This document shows, in pieces, positions 26,228 through 35,692 of a DNA stretch of 64,000 bases. This DNA is from Rhodospirillaceae bacterium (lineage in GTDB: Bacteria; Pseudomonadota; Alphaproteobacteria; Rhodospirillales; UBA2165). The position numbers and the translations under genes were made by a program. The stretch spans positions 1 to 64,000 of the forward strand of contig PBNV01000015.1 in NCBI GenBank assembly GCA_002723345.1, read 5' to 3'. Positions within the stretch are counted from its first letter, which is position 1; each line of letters opens with the position of its first letter. The notes under the pieces were generated by a model. The model was not told the origin of the DNA, searched no databases, and was given only the letters and a program-made list of their open reading frames with translations.

Positions 26228-28543
26228 CTATTTTATGGCAGCCTTTTGGCCGCTCTCTCTTTTTTCGATGAGTTCCATGAGCTTATCCGGCGTTACGGGT
26301 AGATCTATGGGCCGGACACCTACTGCATCCGCAACAGCATTGGTGAGAGCCGGGATGAAGCTTGAAAGTGAAGTTTCTCCCGCTTCCTTTGCGCCAAATG
26401 GACCATGTGGGTCTATACTCTCAATGATACCCACCTCGATCGGGGGGGACTCAATAAAAGAGGGGACACGGTAATCGAGCATACTTCCGGAGATACCAAG
26501 GCCCTTGTGATAAACTGTTTCTTCCGAAATAGCCTGCCCCATTCCCATCCAAACAGAACCCTGTATTTGTCCTTCACAACTAAGAGGGTTCAATGCTTTA
26601 CCAACATCTTGGGCCACCCAGACTTTGTCGACGGTAACTTGGGCAGTCTCAGGGTCAACAGTGACCTCAACTACCTGAGCAGAATAGGCATAGGCCATGC
26701 TACCGCCGATCGCGCCACCTCTGTATTTTTTTGTACCGTGAGACTCAGGTATTGTATCGTAATTTCCTTTCACTGTAATAGTTCCGGAGCCTTCTAGAGC
26801 GGCCAGAACCACTTCTTCGAAAGTCATGCCTTCGTCTTGACTTGCCGCACGATAGACTTCTCCCAAACACTCAACGTCCTCCGGTTTACAATCTAGCTTT
26901 CTGGCAGCTGCCTCAATAAGAACCTGCTTCAGATTGTTTGCTGCGTTGATGGCCGCATTTCCAACCATAAAGGTAATTCTTGATGAATATGCTCCGTTGT
27001 CTTTGGGCGTGACCTTTGAGTCACTCGTAACAGATTGTATGCGCGTCATGTCTAGTCCTAAGACTTCAGCAACACATTGGGTGATAACAGTCGTAGAGCC
27101 TTGACCTATTTCTGGTGCCCCTGTCAGGAGGGTTATGGATGCATCCCAATCGAGCTTTAAGTGAATGGTAGCGTGTGGTTCTCCCGTCCAATTTACTGAT
27201 TTTGAAGCTCCTGACAGGTAATGTGAGGCTGCAACACCTATGCCCCGGTAGGGTCCCAGGTTACCCTTCTTCGTTTTCCAGTCGCTCTCTTTTTCGACCC
27301 AGTCCAAACACTCCGGTAAACCATAACTATTGATCATAAGGTCATTCGCAGTGAAGGTGGGGGCGGATAAAAAATTTCGGCGGCGGAATTCGATCGGATC
27401 CATTTTGAGCCGATGGGAAATTTCATCAATGAGTGCTTCAAAGGCGTATCTAACCCCAACAGTTCCATGACCCCTCATGGCACCCGGTGGTGGTGTATTC
27501 GTCAGTACACGAAGACCTTTATACCTTGCATTCTCAAAATTATAGACGCCAAATACAAGGCTTCCCGCGTAGAGGATAGTTACGACACCGTAACCGCTAT
27601 ACCCTCCACCACGCTGAATAACCTGAAAGTCAACGGCAGTAATAGTGCCGTCTTTTTTGACACCGATTTTCATTTTTACGTCTGTTTCCGGGCGGCCTCG
27701 ATGGGTAATAAATGTCTCTTCTCGGCTAACAACTAAACGGACGGTGCCTTTTGCTTTACGAGCGACAAGTGCGCACATCAGCTCTACGTTTAAGCACTCG
27801 GTCCGACAACCAAAGCCGCCTCCGATGTGGGGCTTAATTACGCGAATTTGTGACTGATCCATCTTGAGTGTTTTTGCAAGCATGATATGCACGTAAAAAG
27901 GGACCTGAGTGCTGGCCCTGACTGTCATATAATCTCGTTCCGCATCGTATTCAGCTATCGCCGCGTGTGGTTCTGTCTGAACCTGGCAAATCTCTGGGCA
28001 ATTATAGGTTTCTTCGAGCACCATGTCGGCATCTTTAAGGGCTGAGTCTACGTCACCGATTTCATAATCGACTTCGCGTTCGATATTACCCGGACGGTGA
28101 TCGTGAAGGTCGATAGCATCTTCGGACATTGCATCTGAAGAGGTAAAATAAGCTGGAAGTTCTCTGTACTCGAATTTTATCAGATCTAATGCTTTTTGAG
28201 CTGTTTCCACATCTACCGCAGCAACGCACGCAAGGGGTTCGCCTCTATATCGCACCTTGTCCCGAGCCATCGGGTATTCAAAACGAGCAATGGGAAGTAC
28301 ACCGTAGGGCTCATCGCAATCTTCGCCTGTTATGATACCGCGCACGCCGGGCAAAGCCTCTGCTGCTGAAATATCCAGTCGAATGATTTCTGCGTGTGCG
28401 ACAGGGCTCCTAAAAATTCTGCCCACCAGACAATTGTTGGGTAAGAAATCTGCTGAGTACAAGGCTTTGCCTGAGACCTTTTCCGGTCCGTCAACAAGCG
28501 GCTGAGGAACTCCAATTGTCCGGGTGGGTTTGATCTCATTCAC
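26228..28543 (-). CDS. hcrA: 4-hydroxybenzoyl-CoA reductase, alpha (molybdenum) subunit
   Basis: The 771-residue large subunit binds the molybdopterin cofactor. Family blocks include IGVPQPLVDGPEKVSGKALY at the N-terminus, PHIGGGFGCRTECLNVEL, RGHGTVGVRYAFEALIDE, GAPEIGQGSTTVITQ and GPFGAKEAGETSLS, with the Glu of KEAGE near the Mo site. Its length agrees with known HcrA. ATG overlaps the hcrC stop by 4 bases. Its product would be benzoyl-CoA, the substrate of BoxB encoded nearby. Confidence 0.9.
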   Translation of the reverse strand: MNEIKPTRTIGVPQPLVDGPEKVSGKALYSADFLPNNCLVGRIFRSPVAHAEIIRLDISAAEALPGVRGIITGEDCDEPYGVLPIARFEYPMARDKVRYRGEPLACVAAVDVETAQKALDLIKFEYRELPAYFTSSDAMSEDAIDLHDHRPGNIEREVDYEIGDVDSALKDADMVLEETYNCPEICQVQTEPHAAIAEYDAERDYMTVRASTQVPFYVHIMLAKTLKMDQSQIRVIKPHIGGGFGCRTECLNVELMCALVARKAKGTVRLVVSREETFITHRGRPETDVKMKIGVKKDGTITAVDFQVIQRGGGYSGYGVVTILYAGSLVFGVYNFENARYKGLRVLTNTPPPGAMRGHGTVGVRYAFEALIDEISHRLKMDPIEFRRRNFLSAPTFTANDLMINSYGLPECLDWVEKESDWKTKKGNLGPYRGIGVAASHYLSGASKSVNWTGEPHATIHLKLDWDASITLLTGAPEIGQGSTTVITQCVAEVLGLDMTRIQSVTSDSKVTPKDNGAYSSRITFMVGNAAINAANNLKQVLIEAAARKLDCKPEDVECLGEVYRAASQDEGMTFEEVVLAALEGSGTITVKGNYDTIPESHGTKKYRGGAIGGSMAYAYSAQVVEVTVDPETAQVTVDKVWVAQDVGKALNPLSCEGQIQGSVWMGMGQAISEETVYHKGLGISGSMLDYRVPSFIESPPIEVGIIESIDPHGPFGAKEAGETSLSSFIPALTNAVADAVGVRPIDLPVTPDKLMELIEKRESGQKAAIK

Positions 28544-29046
28544 GCTGCGACCTCCTTACCGGTTCTCTTCAATTCTGCTGCGGCGTATTGGACAGATTCG
28601 ATGATTTTGACATAGCCCGTGCAGCGGCAAATATTGGCCGCTAGGCCTTGGCGGATGTCTTCCTCGGAGGGGTCCGGATTTTCTCGGAGCAAGCCCTCCG
28701 CTGCCATGATCATGCCGGGCGTGCAAAACCCGCATTGCGCCCCAAGTTTTTCATGGAAGCCGCGCTGAAGCGCCGATAAGCGCCCCTGAACTTCTAAAGC
28801 CTCAATAGTCACAATGTCCTTGTCTGTGCAAGTCGCGGCGAGGGTCAAGCAGGCGTGCCGCGGCTGACCATCTACAAGAACTGTGCAACAGCCGCACTCG
28901 CCTCCGTCACAACCAATTTTTGTTCCTGTAAGACCAAGTGACTCTCGGAGATAGTCTACGAGGAGCGTGTTGTCGTCGACAACATCGTCGTGCTCTCGTC
29001 CATTGACTGTGCAATGGAGAAGGGTCTTGTGGTTCTTTTTGCTCAT
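28540..29046 (-). CDS. hcrC: 4-hydroxybenzoyl-CoA reductase, gamma ([2Fe-2S]) subunit
   Basis: The 168-residue iron-sulfur subunit has a plant-type [2Fe-2S] motif (GCDGGECGCCTVLVDG with a later Cys in RHAC). A second helical cluster site follows (QCGFCTPGM and ICRCTGYVKI). This is the small-subunit layout of molybdenum hydroxylases. It follows iorB by 26 bases and overlaps hcrA. In this enzyme electrons pass from ferredoxin through FAD and these clusters to Mo. Confidence 0.92.
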   Translation of the reverse strand: MSKKNHKTLLHCTVNGREHDDVVDDNTLLVDYLRESLGLTGTKIGCDGGECGCCTVLVDGQPRHACLTLAATCTDKDIVTIEALEVQGRLSALQRGFHEKLGAQCGFCTPGMIMAAEGLLRENPDPSEEDIRQGLAANICRCTGYVKIIESVQYAAAELKRTGKEVAA

Positions 29047-29072
29047 CGAGGGGTCCTTGGTGCTTTTAAGGT

Positions 29073-30506
29073 TTAATGGGTGGCGTCGGGATTGGCGTGA
29101 GCAAGGAGCAGGCTCTGGTCGACATCTGCGGCGACCTTGTCAACTCCTGCCTCAAGCTTTGTTGACCAGTCCGTGAAAATAGCGGCAAGCTTCTCGTGCC
29201 CGCCGCGGCGAACCGCTCCGTATCCTCGTGCCCAGATGGAGAGCCGAGCGGTCTGGCAGGCCAGCTCATAATCCAAGGCAGCGGCGGCTTTTACGGCCTC
29301 TAGCCATTCAAGCATGTATGCCTGTTCTTCCAGATATTGGGCACTTCTGCGTCGCAGAAATTTGAGCGACGCAAGTATTTTTAAAAGGGCAAAGCCAAAA
29401 GCGCTTCCCGTCGGAATATGCAGCGCCAAGCCATTGCCCCTCTCGAGCTTTTTGATTCGGGGTAAAAGCCAAGAGAGAGATGGCGGCAGCATGCCGATAA
29501 TTTCGTCCCGGCCAGGCTTGAAATAGTCCGTAAGCCGAAGAGGCGTGTCTTCGCTAACGCCGAGTTCGCCGCGAATTCGCGCAAGTCGTCCCGGGCGCGT
29601 TTTTAGCTGAGCAACGCGGACGACGTCCTCGAAGGTCATCCACAAAGCCATACGTTGTGCTACTTCTCGGGTGAGGACTAGGGTCGGCTCCGTGTCTAAT
29701 GCGCGCACCAAATTCAGGCGATCCAAATACAAATCAGCATAAGCCGCGTCCTGGTAATCCACAAGTTTTGCGATGCCATGGGCTACGGTCGCTTTGATCG
29801 CTTCCGGGTAAGTTTCCAGCCTCTCATTGAAAGAGGCAGGAGCCGGTTTGAGCGGCCTGTCGGGGTCCTCCAGGATTTCGGATCCACCATTCCGGGCAGC
29901 CTGCAGACCCGCATTATAGCCTGTGAGATTAGATTCGACAGCAACCCCTTTTTCTTCGATCGCGGCGCGACCATGCTTTTCGCTAAGCGGTAAAATCCCA
30001 CTTCCGATGATGGCGCCAAACATTACTGAGTTAATGCGGCTTGCCGAGCTACCGGCGAGGTTACTCACATCCAAACAAATCACATCCTTTGCAGCCTTTT
30101 CGAGAGACTCCATCATCGGTTTACCGTCAATCGTGCCGTCACCGGCGGACATTTTTTCTGCTGTTGAATATACCCTATCCAATCCGGTAATGACCGTGGT
30201 GGTTTCTGTAACAAATCCCCGTTCCAGAGCTCGGCCGGCCTCGGTTGGTTCCAATGCTGCCATAATGTCCAGATCTCCGGTCGCCGGGAACAGTGTGAAA
30301 ACTGGGTCCATCGGCGGGTTCTTCTCCGGGAACAACTCAAAATAGTACGTGGTTGCACCGGTTCGCTGCGCGACGCCCGGAGTTGATGTCGCCTGCGCCG
30401 GATATCCAGCATTGTAAGACGCTTCCACCAGCCAGTCTGCAAGCACGCCGCCACCCTGGCCGCCGAGCGCGCCGATTAGAATACACAGAGGACGATCCGC
30501 GGTCAT
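29073..30506 (-). CDS. iorB: indolepyruvate:ferredoxin oxidoreductase beta-type subunit
   Basis: The first roughly 200 residues form the gamma domain of 2-oxoacid:ferredoxin oxidoreductases (GALGGQGGGVLADWLVEA and TSTPGVAQRTGATTYYFEL). The remainder is a helical C-terminal extension found in the long IorB variants. At 477 residues it is much longer than the classical archaeal IorB of about 200. It lies 3 bases after iorA and 26 bases before hcrC, so one transcript with the reductase is likely. Confidence 0.87.
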   Translation of the reverse strand: MTADRPLCILIGALGGQGGGVLADWLVEASYNAGYPAQATSTPGVAQRTGATTYYFELFPEKNPPMDPVFTLFPATGDLDIMAALEPTEAGRALERGFVTETTTVITGLDRVYSTAEKMSAGDGTIDGKPMMESLEKAAKDVICLDVSNLAGSSASRINSVMFGAIIGSGILPLSEKHGRAAIEEKGVAVESNLTGYNAGLQAARNGGSEILEDPDRPLKPAPASFNERLETYPEAIKATVAHGIAKLVDYQDAAYADLYLDRLNLVRALDTEPTLVLTREVAQRMALWMTFEDVVRVAQLKTRPGRLARIRGELGVSEDTPLRLTDYFKPGRDEIIGMLPPSLSWLLPRIKKLERGNGLALHIPTGSAFGFALLKILASLKFLRRRSAQYLEEQAYMLEWLEAVKAAAALDYELACQTARLSIWARGYGAVRRGGHEKLAAIFTDWSTKLEAGVDKVAADVDQSLLLAHANPDATH

Positions 30507-30509
30507 GAC

Positions 30510-32669
30510 TCAAGCACCCATAGCGGACAGGAGGCCACGATTAATGGCAGAGAAAAATTTTCTCATGGGTCGCGGGTTGCGGATGGCCTCGGCCTTATAG
30601 AAAGAGGGGCACAGCTGGGCGGCATGGGCAACTTCGCCGCAGTGACCACAGGCAAAGCAGCCCTGATCCACATGTGCAATGGGTGTTTCTTTGAAGGGAT
30701 CACTGCTTTCCTTGAGTGTAAGGGAAGGGCAGCCGTTCAGGCGCATGCAGGAATGATCGCCTGTACAGACTTCCTCGTCGACGCCGAACTTCTCCTGAAC
30801 AACCGTCTGGCCCGCTTTTAGGGCCTTGGCTTTGGCCGGGCGTTCTTTCCGCTGACGAGCGAGCATGCATTCATTATTGGATATTACGACGCGGAGCCCA
30901 TATTCCCGGGCGTCTAAGGCTTCCCCGATTACACGCTTAGATTCCTCAAGACTGTATGAGTCGACATATTTGATCCATTCGACGCCCACCCCTCTGAGAG
31001 CGCTCTCGATTGTCACGAGCGACGCTTTGCCGATGGGTGTGGCCCCAGTGGAGGGGAGTTTGTGCTGACCGGTCGCAGCGGCGTAGCCGTTATCAAGAAT
31101 GACCAGCACCGAGTCATATTCGTTCCAACGGGCATTGATGACACCCGAGGTAAACCCATTATGCCAGAAGCCACCATCACCCATTATTGCAACGTTGGAT
31201 TGACCCAGGCTCGGCCCAACGGCGCCGCTGCTGGCCAAGGACAGCCCATATCCCAGAACGGTATTACCAACATTGAATGGTGGTAAGGAACCAAAAAGAT
31301 TGCAGCCAATGTCCATGGAAACGTGGAACTTACCGCGCTCTTTCATGAGTAGTTTCATGGCGGCCATTATTGGGCGCTCAGGGCAGCCGGTGCAAAAGGA
31401 GGGCGGCCTCGCTGGCATGGGGCCTCGAATGTGAGATTGCGCGACAGAATACTCGTTTTTAATTGCGGCTTCTGCGATGCCTGCGGTTGAGTTCTCTCCC
31501 TCGTCCGAGACCAGGGTCAGAAATTTTGCTACGCCCTCTCGAACCACGTCTGTAACATATTCTCCTGCCATGGGAAGTACGTCTTTTCCATGGATGGCGC
31601 ACTCCATCTGGCACCGTTGTGCGATCTCGGCAATTTGAGACTCAATGTAGTTGGGGTTTCCCTCCTCCACGACCAGGATGTGGTCCTTCTCGGCCATGAA
31701 GTCCTGAATTTCGTCTGGGATCAGCGGATAAACGAGGTTGAGGCAGAGGATGGGGATATCTGTATTCCCATAGGCGTCTGCGGCGCCAAGGCGCCGAAGC
31801 GCACGCAGGAGAACAGTATAGGTGCCGCCTTGGGTGATGATGCCGAACGAGCCGCCTTTGCCCTGGAACAGCTCGTTTATCCTATGATCTCTGGCAAACT
31901 GCTGCGCCGCTGGCAATCGCTCTTCGAATTTGGCTTTTTCATGCCTATAGGTCGCCGGCGGCAGAACAATTTTATCGACGTCGTAAATCTGGTCCGGCAC
32001 TGGATTGTTGGCGTTAAACTTCCCAATCTTATTATCTTTAGCTGTAAAATCACCAGTCAGGTGACAGGCTCGAATGCGCATATTGTAGAAGATCGGCATG
32101 GAGCAGGCTTCGGACAGATCGAAGGACTGCTGCGCCAGCTCAACCATCCGGCCGAGGTTGTAGCGGGGGTCTAGTAACGGAATAGCGGACTTCATGGCAA
32201 AGGTGTAGGTCCGTTCCTGCATGATGCTAGAGCCCTCTCCATAGTCATCACCGAGGATGATCAGAGACCCGCCGACCACCCCAGAGGAGGCAAGATTTGA
32301 CAAAGCGTCTGACGCTACATTTGTTCCTACCACTGATTTCCATGTCACGGCGCCCCGAATGGGGTAGCCGATTGAGGCGCTCAAAAGGGCAGCAGCACCG
32401 GCCTCGGAGGCTGATTGCTCGTAGTGGATGCCCATGGGCTTGAGAATTTCTTCGCTGGCGTCAGCAAGAACATCAATAAGATGTGACATTGGGGCACCTG
32501 GATATCCGCCTACGTAGGATATGCCTGATTGGAGTAGGGCTTTGGTAATTGCAAGGATGCCCTCCCCGTGAAACGTCTCTCCATCGCTCAACAGAAGTTT
32601 TTCGATCTCCTTTTTAAAGGAGCGTTCGCCAACTGTTAAGACGCGTGCTACCGCTGTTCCACCATCCAT
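30510..32669 (-). CDS. iorA: indolepyruvate:ferredoxin oxidoreductase alpha-type subunit
   Basis: The enzyme of about 719 residues oxidises aryl-pyruvates to acyl-CoA and reduces ferredoxin. It has the pyrimidine-domain block GGYPGAPMSHLID, a TPP site (IMGDGGFWHNG with a following Asn in ARWNE), RPPSFCTGCPERP, and a C-terminal ferredoxin domain with two cysteine groups (CTGDHSCMRLNGCP and CFACGHCGEV...CP) for [4Fe-4S] clusters. The ATG at 32669 is chosen because GGAGGG lies five bases before it. A longer frame from a TTG at 32852 has no such site. It heads the iorAB-hcrCAB operon. Confidence 0.88.
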   Translation of the reverse strand: MDGGTAVARVLTVGERSFKKEIEKLLLSDGETFHGEGILAITKALLQSGISYVGGYPGAPMSHLIDVLADASEEILKPMGIHYEQSASEAGAAALLSASIGYPIRGAVTWKSVVGTNVASDALSNLASSGVVGGSLIILGDDYGEGSSIMQERTYTFAMKSAIPLLDPRYNLGRMVELAQQSFDLSEACSMPIFYNMRIRACHLTGDFTAKDNKIGKFNANNPVPDQIYDVDKIVLPPATYRHEKAKFEERLPAAQQFARDHRINELFQGKGGSFGIITQGGTYTVLLRALRRLGAADAYGNTDIPILCLNLVYPLIPDEIQDFMAEKDHILVVEEGNPNYIESQIAEIAQRCQMECAIHGKDVLPMAGEYVTDVVREGVAKFLTLVSDEGENSTAGIAEAAIKNEYSVAQSHIRGPMPARPPSFCTGCPERPIMAAMKLLMKERGKFHVSMDIGCNLFGSLPPFNVGNTVLGYGLSLASSGAVGPSLGQSNVAIMGDGGFWHNGFTSGVINARWNEYDSVLVILDNGYAAATGQHKLPSTGATPIGKASLVTIESALRGVGVEWIKYVDSYSLEESKRVIGEALDAREYGLRVVISNNECMLARQRKERPAKAKALKAGQTVVQEKFGVDEEVCTGDHSCMRLNGCPSLTLKESSDPFKETPIAHVDQGCFACGHCGEVAHAAQLCPSFYKAEAIRNPRPMRKFFSAINRGLLSAMGA

Positions 32670-32978
32670 GCGGACCCTCCAATCTTTAGTCACTGTATCT
32701 CGAGTGAAAGCGTATAATTGTTTGATAGACGGACACCGTGAAGTGTATGAGACGAGAGCAAGCGACTCAACATAAATGTCCAGCACGGGTAATGTTTGGG
32801 GATCGGTGCCTACCTCAGGAAGTTTGATTGACGGATCTTTTCGAACTATCAAGTCCCTGAACTATCCATCAGCAGGAGTAGCCATGTATCGTGGCCACTT
32901 AAAAACCTTCGACGTGTCTTACACGCTCGAGCACGTGCTCGCCAATTTGGCTTATCGAACGATGGGTAGTGAACATCC

Positions 32979-34172
32979 GTGCCGGTAGAGGTGCTTCCGC
33001 TCGTTCAATTTCTGGTGGTTGCAGGGGCAATCCTCATGGTCACATCGGGATTGGGCCTTTTGTTAGCTGGTCTCTATCCGGCTCCGTATCTTGACTCATG
33101 CCGAGCACTTGTAACTCGGGTCATCGGACCGATAATAGATTGTTCGTGGCGGTCCCTGCCTGCTCGAGCAACGTTACTCGTTGTGAGGAGCTATCAAGCA
33201 TACGTGCATTACTGGTTTCGCCAGTCGGAGAATAATTTTCTGGTCAGCGGTATGTTTACAGGCATTGTTTTGCTCGGAATACCTGCGGGGGCTTTTTTCA
33301 ATGCTCTGCGCGGAGGTTCACCATTTTTATTGATCCTCCTGGCGAGCCTGGTTCTTGTTTTTATAACTCTGACGATATTGACTGAGACATCCCGGCTCGG
33401 GGGCTTGGCTGGCCTCCTTTCAATATTTTTATTTCTGGTCTTGTTTGTTTTCGTCCCGGGTTATGTTTTCTATTCACTTACGGACAGGCTTCTCAACCTC
33501 TCAGTCGGGCGCGCTTTTATTGGTAGCTTCCTTGTTGTCCCACTACTTTATCTCTCAGCGCAATCAAGTATCCTCGCAATCTCTCAATTTTTTCCGGGCC
33601 GTGGCGCTGGGGGTTTGAGACAGATGAAACTCTATCTGATCGCTTTTATAGCCGCTTTGCCCCTTGCCTACCTATTGACGTTTGGTACGTTTTTGGTGGA
33701 CCAGTTTACTGATGCATACAAATTAGTTCCAACGACTTGGGAGAGGCTTATGGCGGGAGTTCTGGTTTTAAGCGTTAGTATTTCGCTCACGGTACACACG
33801 TTAACCAGAGGAAAACGTCAAAATGCAGTCGGTGTGAGGGACCTGGTGGCACTTTCTATAAAGGTCGTTCCAATAGCCGTGGCTTGCATTGCAGTGACTA
33901 CTGGAGATTTGCATATCAGCACGGTACAGGGCTTGTATTGGAGAGAAACGCTGGATGTTAGGCTTGTTTTCTGGATATTCTTTTTAGCGTTTTTACCGAC
34001 AATTTTGATTTTGCTGGTTCACGGCATTCTATTCCTCGCTAGGATGATATCATGTTTTTTTCCAAAATCTAACGGAGTAGGGAACCACGAGATATCTCGA
34101 GCCTGTGTCCTGATCGGCAGTTCGAGTGCATCAGTTGGCGTTCTCGCCTCTGTGCTATCTGCAGTGATCTGA
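32979..34172 (+). CDS. multi-pass membrane protein, unknown
   Basis: This 397-residue protein has about nine strongly hydrophobic segments (for example FLVVAGAILMVTSGLGLLLAGLY and LAGLLSIFLFLVLFVFVPGYVFY). No family motif is recognised. The GTG at 32979 is the best start available. It is divergent from iorA and ends about 250 bases before the Liv-type binding protein, so it might belong functionally with either. No function is proposed. Confidence 0.65.
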   Translation: MPVEVLPLVQFLVVAGAILMVTSGLGLLLAGLYPAPYLDSCRALVTRVIGPIIDCSWRSLPARATLLVVRSYQAYVHYWFRQSENNFLVSGMFTGIVLLGIPAGAFFNALRGGSPFLLILLASLVLVFITLTILTETSRLGGLAGLLSIFLFLVLFVFVPGYVFYSLTDRLLNLSVGRAFIGSFLVVPLLYLSAQSSILAISQFFPGRGAGGLRQMKLYLIAFIAALPLAYLLTFGTFLVDQFTDAYKLVPTTWERLMAGVLVLSVSISLTVHTLTRGKRQNAVGVRDLVALSIKVVPIAVACIAVTTGDLHISTVQGLYWRETLDVRLVFWIFFLAFLPTILILLVHGILFLARMISCFFPKSNGVGNHEISRACVLIGSSSASVGVLASVLSAVI

Positions 34173-34260
34173 TTTCTATGTGCTCAGAATTTTGACATTT
34201 CAATAACATTCAACTAAAAAATTTAGTGAAGGATAATTTGCGCAAAAGTTAAGTTGCAAA

Positions 34261-34298
34261 CAACATGTTGGAGAAAAGTTGTATCGGTTCGTCGATAC
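34261..34298. promoter_or_regulatory. two inverted repeats upstream of livK
   Basis: CAACATGTTG (34261-34270) is a perfect 10-bp palindrome. GTATCG-GTTCGT-CGATAC (34281-34298) is a second perfect inverted repeat. A TATATT element follows near 34310. Both lie 120-160 bases upstream of the binding-protein gene and could be regulator sites. Confidence 0.35.
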
Positions 34299-34419
34299 TC
34301 GGCTATATTCTCGATCTTGCGGGAGAAAAACCAGGGCTTGCTCTCCAACTGTAGTTTGATACGCAGCAACTTTGAGCTAAACAAGTTAATCCAGGGAATA
34401 ATTTAACAGGAGATAATTA

Positions 34420-35601
34420 ATGTTTAAAAAGCTTATGCTTGCTGGGTCTGCTGTTGCCATGATGGTAGCAGGCACTGCCCATGCCAGCGATACTGTAAAA
34501 GTCGGTATCGTGCTAACGCTAACGACACCCGCTGCCATTATCGGCAAGCAAATGAAAGCGGGTTTTGAAGTAGCCTATGATCATTTGGGTGGTCAGATCG
34601 CAGGCAAAAAATTGGAGCTCATTTTTGAAGATGATACCTTCAAGCCGAATATCGGAAAGCAAAAGACAGAAAAACTGGTTAAGAGAGATAAAGTTGACTT
34701 TTTGACCGGATATATTTGGTCGCACGTGTTGGGTGCATCTGCGCCAGTCGGTTTTAAAGCTGGCAAAATAGTTATCAGTTCAAATGCTGGCCATTCGATA
34801 TTTGCAGGAAAAAAGTGCAACAAGAATTTTTTCAACGCCGCATGGGAGAATATGCAAACTCCCATGGCAATGGGCCAGTTGCTTAACAAGAAAAATGTCA
34901 AGTCCATTTACGTTCTTGCCCCGAACTACGCAGCTGGCAAGCAGATGATTACGGGCGTGGAGAAGACTTTTAAGGGTAAAATCGTAGGAAAAGAACTTAC
35001 ACCTATGAGCCACAAAGATTGGTCTGCAGAACTCTCGAAGATCAAAGCAGCAAAACCGGATGGGGTATTTGTATTTTACCCGGGCGCTTGGGGTCCTGCT
35101 TTCTTTACGCAGTACAAGCAGGCCGGACTGTCTGGGAAAATTCCGCTGTATAATGTGTTCTCAATTGATGGGGCCAACCTGCCGAGGTTCCAAAAGGCAA
35201 AAATGGATCATCTCGTGGGCATGATAAATACGGGACATTGGTCACCGGATCTGGATAATGCTGCAAACAAGCGATTTGTTGCGGATTTCCGAAAAAAGTA
35301 CCGGAATGAGTATCCCGCGCATTATGCGGCTCAAGCGTATGATAGCCTGATGATGATTGCCGCCGCAGTTGAACAGTCTGGTGGTGATCCGAAGAACGTA
35401 GATGCTGTTCGTTCTGCAATGGAGCAAGCAAAGTTTGCATCAGTTCGTGGGCCATTTAAGTTTGGTAAGAACCACTTTCCTATCCAAAACTTCTATTCTC
35501 GGGAAGTCGTTAAGGATAAGGACGGAACTTGGATGCTAAACAAGCGCGAGACAGTTCTTAAGAACCACGCACCGGCTATGTCTAGTGAGTGTAAGCTATA
35601 G
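34420..35601 (+). CDS. livK: ABC transporter substrate-binding protein, branched-chain amino acid type
   Basis: The 393-residue periplasmic protein has a Sec signal peptide (MFKKLMLAGSAVAMMVAGTAHA, cleavage after AHA). The two-lobed Leu/Ile/Val-binding fold follows (VKVGIVLTLTTPAAIIGKQ and GGQIAGKKLELIFEDD). AGGAG precedes the ATG. In aromatic-degradation loci such proteins bind benzoate or hydroxybenzoate rather than amino acids, and the genes around it favour that. A strong hairpin separates it from livH, consistent with making more binding protein than membrane parts. Confidence 0.88.
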   Translation: MFKKLMLAGSAVAMMVAGTAHASDTVKVGIVLTLTTPAAIIGKQMKAGFEVAYDHLGGQIAGKKLELIFEDDTFKPNIGKQKTEKLVKRDKVDFLTGYIWSHVLGASAPVGFKAGKIVISSNAGHSIFAGKKCNKNFFNAAWENMQTPMAMGQLLNKKNVKSIYVLAPNYAAGKQMITGVEKTFKGKIVGKELTPMSHKDWSAELSKIKAAKPDGVFVFYPGAWGPAFFTQYKQAGLSGKIPLYNVFSIDGANLPRFQKAKMDHLVGMINTGHWSPDLDNAANKRFVADFRKKYRNEYPAHYAAQAYDSLMMIAAAVEQSGGDPKNVDAVRSAMEQAKFASVRGPFKFGKNHFPIQNFYSREVVKDKDGTWMLNKRETVLKNHAPAMSSECKL

Positions 35602-35630
35602 GACGGATGGCTGCAGTATTTTGTGGATCG

Positions 35631-35654
35631 GGGGGCGCTTCGGCGCCCCCTTTT
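35631..35654 (+). terminator. hairpin after livK (partial terminator)
   Basis: GGGGGCGC-TTCG-GCGCCCCC is a perfect 8-bp stem with a UUCG tetraloop followed by TTTT. It lies between livK and livH, so it probably reduces read-through and stabilises the livK message. Confidence 0.8.
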
Positions 35655-35692
35655 CCTGGCATCATAGACTTCAAAATATCTCGAAAAATTAA

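Noticed and set aside
31590-32174. 194-residue open frame on the plus strand
   Set aside because: It lies inside iorA on the other strand and has no family resemblance.
30510-32852. Longer iorA frame starting at 32852
   Set aside because: The internal ATG at 32669 has a strong GGAGGG site, and the added N-terminus is not typical of the family.
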